From contig NZ_UGJJ01000001.1 in NCBI RefSeq assembly GCF_900451175.1, positions 310,001 through 374,000 of the forward strand: a DNA stretch of 64,000 nucleotides, written 5' to 3'. The translations under genes were made by a program, and so were the position numbers. The notes beneath the pieces were generated by a model, which made no database searches, had not been told where the DNA came from, and worked only from the letters and a program-made list of their open reading frames with translations. Below are positions 60,178 through 64,000 of the stretch, piece by piece; position 1 is the first letter of the stretch, and each line of letters begins with the position of its first letter. Source of the DNA: Kingella potus. GTDB taxonomy: Bacteria; Pseudomonadota; Gammaproteobacteria; Burkholderiales; Neisseriaceae.

Positions 60178-60516
60178 TTACACGGCGGCATCGTCGCGCT
60201 CGCCGGTGCGGATGCGGACGGCCTCCTCCACCGGCAGGATGAAGATTTTGCCGTCGCCGATTTTGCCGGAGCGGGCGGTTTCGACTATCACCTCCACCGC
60301 CTGCGCCACTTGCTCGTCGCGCAGGACGAGTTCGATTTTGACTTTCGGCAGAAAATCAACGGCGTATTCCGCGCCCCGATATACTTCGGTGTGGCCTTTC
60401 TGGCGGCCGAAACCCTTGACTTCGGTTACGGTCATGCCGGTGATGCCGATGTCGGTAAGTGCCTCGCGCACGTCGTCGAGTTTGAACGGTTTGATAACGG
60501 CTTCGATTTTTTTCAT
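60178..60516 (-). CDS. glnB: Nitrogen regulatory protein P-II
   Basis: This trimeric signal protein senses 2-oxoglutarate, ATP/ADP and nitrogen status. The 112-residue product has MKKIEAVIKPFKLDDVREAL, the T-loop with the uridylylation tyrosine Y51 (YRGAEYAVDF), and the nucleotide-binding TARSGKIGDGKIFILPVEEAVRIRTGE. The length is standard. No amtB lies next to it, so GlnB rather than GlnK is the better name. Single gene. Confidence 0.95.
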   Translation of the reverse strand: MKKIEAVIKPFKLDDVREALTDIGITGMTVTEVKGFGRQKGHTEVYRGAEYAVDFLPKVKIELVLRDEQVAQAVEVIVETARSGKIGDGKIFILPVEEAVRIRTGERDDAAV

Positions 60517-60700
60517 GGGATACCTGTCGTGTCGGGGCTTTTCAGACGGCCTGCCGCACCCTCGGAGGCCGTCTGAAAGCGGGTTGGAAAGGCGCGGAAA
60601 TTAACACAAAGGCAGACACGCTTCAATCTGCCGCGCACCCGCCCGCCCGCCGCACGCGCGGCGGCGGCTTTTTCCCCGCCTTGCCCCGCGCCGCTTGGCG

Positions 60701-60706
60701 TATAAT
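60701..60706 (+). promoter_or_regulatory. -10 element for purL
   Basis: TATAAT 40 bases before the purL ATG. A TTGCCC lies 14 bases upstream of it, too close for a normal spacer. Confidence 0.45.
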
Positions 60707-60745
60707 GCGCGGCTTTGCAACACAACGCTATTTGAAAGCCCTGCC

Positions 60746-63700
60746 ATGTCTGTCGTCCTCCCCCTGCGCGGCGCGCGCGCGCTGTCTGATTTCCGTATTG
60801 AAAAACTCCTGCAAAAAGCCGCTTCTCTCGGTTTGCCTGCCGCAGAATTGTCGAGCGAATTTTGGTATTTCGCCGCTTCTGCCGCGCCTTTGGCGGCGGA
60901 CGGGGTGGCGAAGCTGGAAGCCCTGCTTGATGCGCAAAACACCCCCGCGCCGGCGCTTTCAGACGGCCTGAATCTGTTTTTGGTTACACCGCGCATCGGC
61001 ACGGTTTCGCCGTGGGCATCGAAGGCGACGGACATCGCGCACAACTGCGGCCTGACGCAGATCGAACGCATCGAGCGCGGCATGGCGGTGTGGGTTTCAG
61101 GCCGTCTGAACGAAGCGCAGAAGCAGCAGTGGGCGGCTTTGCTGCACGACCGCATGACCGAAAGCGTGCTGCCCGGTTTTCAGACGGCCTCGCGGCTGTT
61201 TGCCCACCCCGAAGCGCAAACCTTTGCCACGGTGGACGTTTTGGGCGGCGGCAAAGACGCGCTGGTACGCGCCAATACGGAAATGGGGCTGGCGTTGTCG
61301 CCCGACGAAATCGACTATCTGCTGGAAAACTATCAGGCCTTGCAGCGCAATCCTTCCGACGTGGAGCTGATGATGTTCGCCCAGGCCAACAGCGAACACT
61401 GCCGCCACAAAATCTTCAATGCCGACTTTATCCTCAACGGCGAGGCGCAGCCCAAAACCCTGTTCGGCATGATACGCGACACCCACAACGCCCACCCCGA
61501 TGGCACGGTGGTGGCCTATAAAGACAACGCGTCGATTATCGAGGGGGCGAAAATCAAGCGTTTTTATCCGCACGCAGCGGAAAACCAGGGCTACCGTTTC
61601 GCCGAAGAAGACACGCACATCCTGATGAAGGTGGAAACCCACAACCACCCCACCGCCATCGCGCCGTTTGCGGGTGCGGCCACGGGCGCGGGCGGCGAAA
61701 TCCGCGACGAGGGCGCAACCGGACGCGGCGCGCGCCCCAAAGCGGGCCTGACCGGCTTTACCGTATCCAACCTCAATATTCCCGGTTTCGCGCAGCCGTG
61801 GGAGCAGCCATACGGCAAGCCCGCCCACATCAGCAGCGCGTTGGACATCATGATCGACGGCCCCGTCGGCGGCGCGGCGTTCAACAACGAATTCGGCCGC
61901 CCGAACCTCACCGGCTATTTCCGCACCTTTGAAGAGCGTTTCGACGGCCAAATGCGCGGCTACCACAAGCCGATTATGATTGCCGGCGGCCTGGGCAATA
62001 TCCAAGCGCAGCAAACGCATAAAAACGAAATTCCCGAAGGCGCATTGTTAATCCAGCTCGGCGGGCCGGGCATGCTGATCGGCTTGGGCGGCGGCGCGGC
62101 TTCGTCTATGGACACCGGCAGCAACGATTCCAGCCTGGATTTCAACTCGGTGCAGCGCGGCAATCCCGAAATCGAACGCCGCGCACAGGAAGTCATCGAC
62201 CGCTGCTGGCAGCTCGGCGCGGCCAACCCGATTATCGCCATCCACGATGTCGGCGCGGGCGGCTTGTCCAACGCCTTTCCCGAGCTGGTCAACGACGCGG
62301 GGCGCGGCGCGGTGTTCAAGCTGCGCGACGTGCCGCTGGAAGAACACGGCCTGAACCCGATGCAGATTTGGTGCAACGAAGCGCAGGAGCGTTATGTGTT
62401 GTCGGTGTTGCCCGCCGATTTGGCGGCGTTTGAAGCCATTTGCGAACGCGAGCGCTGCCCGTTTGCCGTGGTCGGCACGGCCACCGACGACGGCCATTTG
62501 CAGGTGCGCGACGATTTGTACAGCAACAACCCCGTCGATCTGCCGCTGAACGTGTTGCTGGGCAAACCGCCCAAAACCACGCGCCGCGACGAAACCGTCA
62601 GGCCGTCTGAAAAAGCGTTTTCAGGTAGCCGTATCGATTTGAAAGAAGCCGCCTACCGCGTTTTGCGCCTGCCCGCCGTGGCCGCCAAAAACTTTCTGAT
62701 TACCATCGGCGACCGCAGCGTCGGCGGCCTGACCCACCGCGACCAGATGGTCGGCCGCTACCAAACCCCCGTGGCCGATGCCGCCGTAACCATCATGGGC
62801 TTTGACACCTGCAAAGGCGAGGCGATGGCGATGGGCGAAAAACCCGCCGTCGCCCTGTTTGACGCGCCCGCGTCCGGCCGCATGGCCATAGGCGAAGCGC
62901 TGACCAACCTTGCGGGCGTGAACATCGGCAACATCGGCAACATCAAACTGTCCGCCAACTGGATGGCCGCCTGCGGCAATGCGGGCGAAGACGAAAAACT
63001 CTACCGCACGGTGCAGGCGGTGTCCGAAACCTGTCAGGATTTGGGCATCAGCATTCCCGTGGGCAAAGACTCGCTTTCCATGAAAACCGTGTGGCAGGAA
63101 GAGGGCGTGCAAAAATCGGTGGTGTCGCCGCTGAGCCTGATCATCACCGGCTTCGCCCCCGTGCAGGACGTGCGCAAAACCGTTACCCCCGAGCTGAAAA
63201 ACGTGGCCGGCAGCGTGCTGCTGTTTGTCGATTTGGGCTTCGGAAAAGCCCGCATGGGCGGCTCGGCGCTGGCGCAGGTGTATAACGAAACCGGCGGCGA
63301 AGCGCCCGACATCGACGCAGGCCGTCTGAAAGCCTTTTACGATGTGGTGCAGAAACTGGTGGCCGAAGACAAGCTCCTGGCCTACCACGACCGCAGCGAC
63401 GGCGGCCTGTTTGCCACGCTGGCGGAAATGGCGTTTGCCGCGCGAGTCGGCTTGGATATCGGGCTGCCTGAAAACGCCGATGCGCTGACCGCACTGTTTA
63501 ACGAAGAACTCGGCGCGGCCGTTCAAATCCGCCAAGCCGATTCAGACGGCATTCAGGCTGCTTTCAAACAGGCAGGGTTGGACGCGTACCGCATCGCCGC
63601 CATCGCCGAAAACGACCGCATCCGCATCAGCAGCAACGGCGAAACGATATTTGACGAAGGCCGTCTGAACCTGCAACAGGCATGGCAGCAAACCAGCCAC

Positions 63701-64000
63701 CAAATCCAACGCCTGCGCGACAACCCCGAATGTGCCGACAGCGAGTTTGAATTATTGGCCGACAACGCGCGTTCCGCCCTGTTTGCCGATTTGGCATTCG
63801 ACGTGCGCGAAGACATCGCCGCGCCCTACATCAACAGCGGCGCAAAACCCAAAATCGCCGTGTTGCGCGAGCAGGGCGTAAACGGCCAAGTGGAAATGGC
63901 CGCCGCCTTTACCCGCGCCGGTTTCGACGCTTACGACGTGCACATGAGCGACCTGATGGCCGGCCGCGCCAATCTGGCCGGCTTCCAAATGCTGGCCGCC
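60746..64000 (+). CDS. purL: Phosphoribosylformylglycinamidine synthase (cut by window end)
   Basis: Large-type PurL converts FGAR to FGAM using glutamine and ATP in purine synthesis. About 1085 codons of an expected 1320 are present: the N-terminal PurS-like part (MSVVLPLRGARALSDFRIEKL), the first AIR synthase-like half with AQANSEHCRHKIFNADF and METHNHPTAIAPF-type VETHNHPTAIAPFAGAATG, GGPGMLIGLGGGAASSM, the second half with GKDSLSMKT, and the start of the glutaminase domain (KPKIAVLREQGVNGQVEMAAAF). The catalytic cysteine lies beyond the window. Seven uptake sequences lie within the coding sequence. Confidence 0.97.
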   Translation, partial: MSVVLPLRGARALSDFRIEKLLQKAASLGLPAAELSSEFWYFAASAAPLAADGVAKLEALLDAQNTPAPALSDGLNLFLVTPRIGTVSPWASKATDIAHNCGLTQIERIERGMAVWVSGRLNEAQKQQWAALLHDRMTESVLPGFQTASRLFAHPEAQTFATVDVLGGGKDALVRANTEMGLALSPDEIDYLLENYQALQRNPSDVELMMFAQANSEHCRHKIFNADFILNGEAQPKTLFGMIRDTHNAHPDGTVVAYKDNASIIEGAKIKRFYPHAAENQGYRFAEEDTHILMKVETHNHPTAIAPFAGAATGAGGEIRDEGATGRGARPKAGLTGFTVSNLNIPGFAQPWEQPYGKPAHISSALDIMIDGPVGGAAFNNEFGRPNLTGYFRTFEERFDGQMRGYHKPIMIAGGLGNIQAQQTHKNEIPEGALLIQLGGPGMLIGLGGGAASSMDTGSNDSSLDFNSVQRGNPEIERRAQEVIDRCWQLGAANPIIAIHDVGAGGLSNAFPELVNDAGRGAVFKLRDVPLEEHGLNPMQIWCNEAQERYVLSVLPADLAAFEAICERERCPFAVVGTATDDGHLQVRDDLYSNNPVDLPLNVLLGKPPKTTRRDETVRPSEKAFSGSRIDLKEAAYRVLRLPAVAAKNFLITIGDRSVGGLTHRDQMVGRYQTPVADAAVTIMGFDTCKGEAMAMGEKPAVALFDAPASGRMAIGEALTNLAGVNIGNIGNIKLSANWMAACGNAGEDEKLYRTVQAVSETCQDLGISIPVGKDSLSMKTVWQEEGVQKSVVSPLSLIITGFAPVQDVRKTVTPELKNVAGSVLLFVDLGFGKARMGGSALAQVYNETGGEAPDIDAGRLKAFYDVVQKLVAEDKLLAYHDRSDGGLFATLAEMAFAARVGLDIGLPENADALTALFNEELGAAVQIRQADSDGIQAAFKQAGLDAYRIAAIAENDRIRISSNGETIFDEGRLNLQQAWQQTSHQIQRLRDNPECADSEFELLADNARSALFADLAFDVREDIAAPYINSGAKPKIAVLREQGVNGQVEMAAAFTRAGFDAYDVHMSDLMAGRANLAGFQMLAA

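Overview
The window is a GC-rich chromosomal segment of a Neisseria species. The Neisseriaceae DNA uptake sequence in its AG dialect (AGGCCGTCTGAA and its complement) occurs throughout, singly, as inverted pairs after genes and inside coding sequence. One copy in the AT dialect supplies a start codon. Gene content is also neisserial: purA-hisZ, macAB with an OprM/MtrE-type outer-membrane lipoprotein, comP, pglL, the MIP-type lipoprotein, and rpsF-priB-rpsR-rplI. The dialect and base composition point to a commensal rather than to N. meningitidis or N. gonorrhoeae, but the species cannot be fixed from sequence alone.

Layout. 1-13.1 kb: purA (cut by the window edge), hisZ, a membrane-anchored aminopropyltransferase, ttcA, lolC-lolD, metZ, a DUF2788 protein, a YejB-type permease, ratA-rnfH-pth, a lipoprotein and leuB. 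13.1-20.1 kb is the envelope and competence part: a coiled-coil protein with a pilin-like C-terminal domain, the macA-macB-outer membrane channel operon (with a copied macB fragment inserted in the end of macA), then two adjacent prepilins, the second of which is recognisable as ComP, the receptor for the uptake sequence. 20.4-30.3 kb: an MscS channel, nudB, an OFA-family transporter, an AlgZ/LytS-type kinase divergent from argH, tRNA-Ser, rho, a YfaE-like ferredoxin and the S6 ribosomal operon. 30.4-31.2 kb is a nonsense-mutated IS481-like element. 31.6-38.8 kb is one very large trimeric autotransporter adhesin with internal tandem duplications.

39-54 kb: a flavin/iron-sulfur reductase, a MIP-like peptidyl-prolyl isomerase lipoprotein, an acetate/succinate CoA-transferase, lipoproteins, an ArsC-like protein, a frameshifted small membrane protein, a mosaic repeat element, a GNAT acetyltransferase, purK, an unrecognised zinc-ribbon membrane protein, a tiny lipoprotein, trpE, a secreted protein of unknown function, and the pglL O-oligosaccharyltransferase overlapping a DUF2069 gene. 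54-64 kb: hemF, an unknown protein, a TesA-like lipoprotein, argS, a duplicated intergenic repeat, ribE, ygfZ, glnB and purL (cut by the window end).

Most genes are housekeeping and singly transcribed, ended by hairpins made from inverted uptake sequences. The most interesting matters are: ComP with a second prepilin beside it; a pilin-like domain on a non-prepilin N-terminus; the macB fragment that displaced the macA tail; the duplicated adhesin; an intergenic inverted-repeat family (24.2, 58.1 and 58.3 kb, with single arms at 39.2 and 48.6 kb); and an S6/S18-type leader hairpin before rpsF. No prophage, CRISPR array, rRNA operon or clear new defence system is visible.
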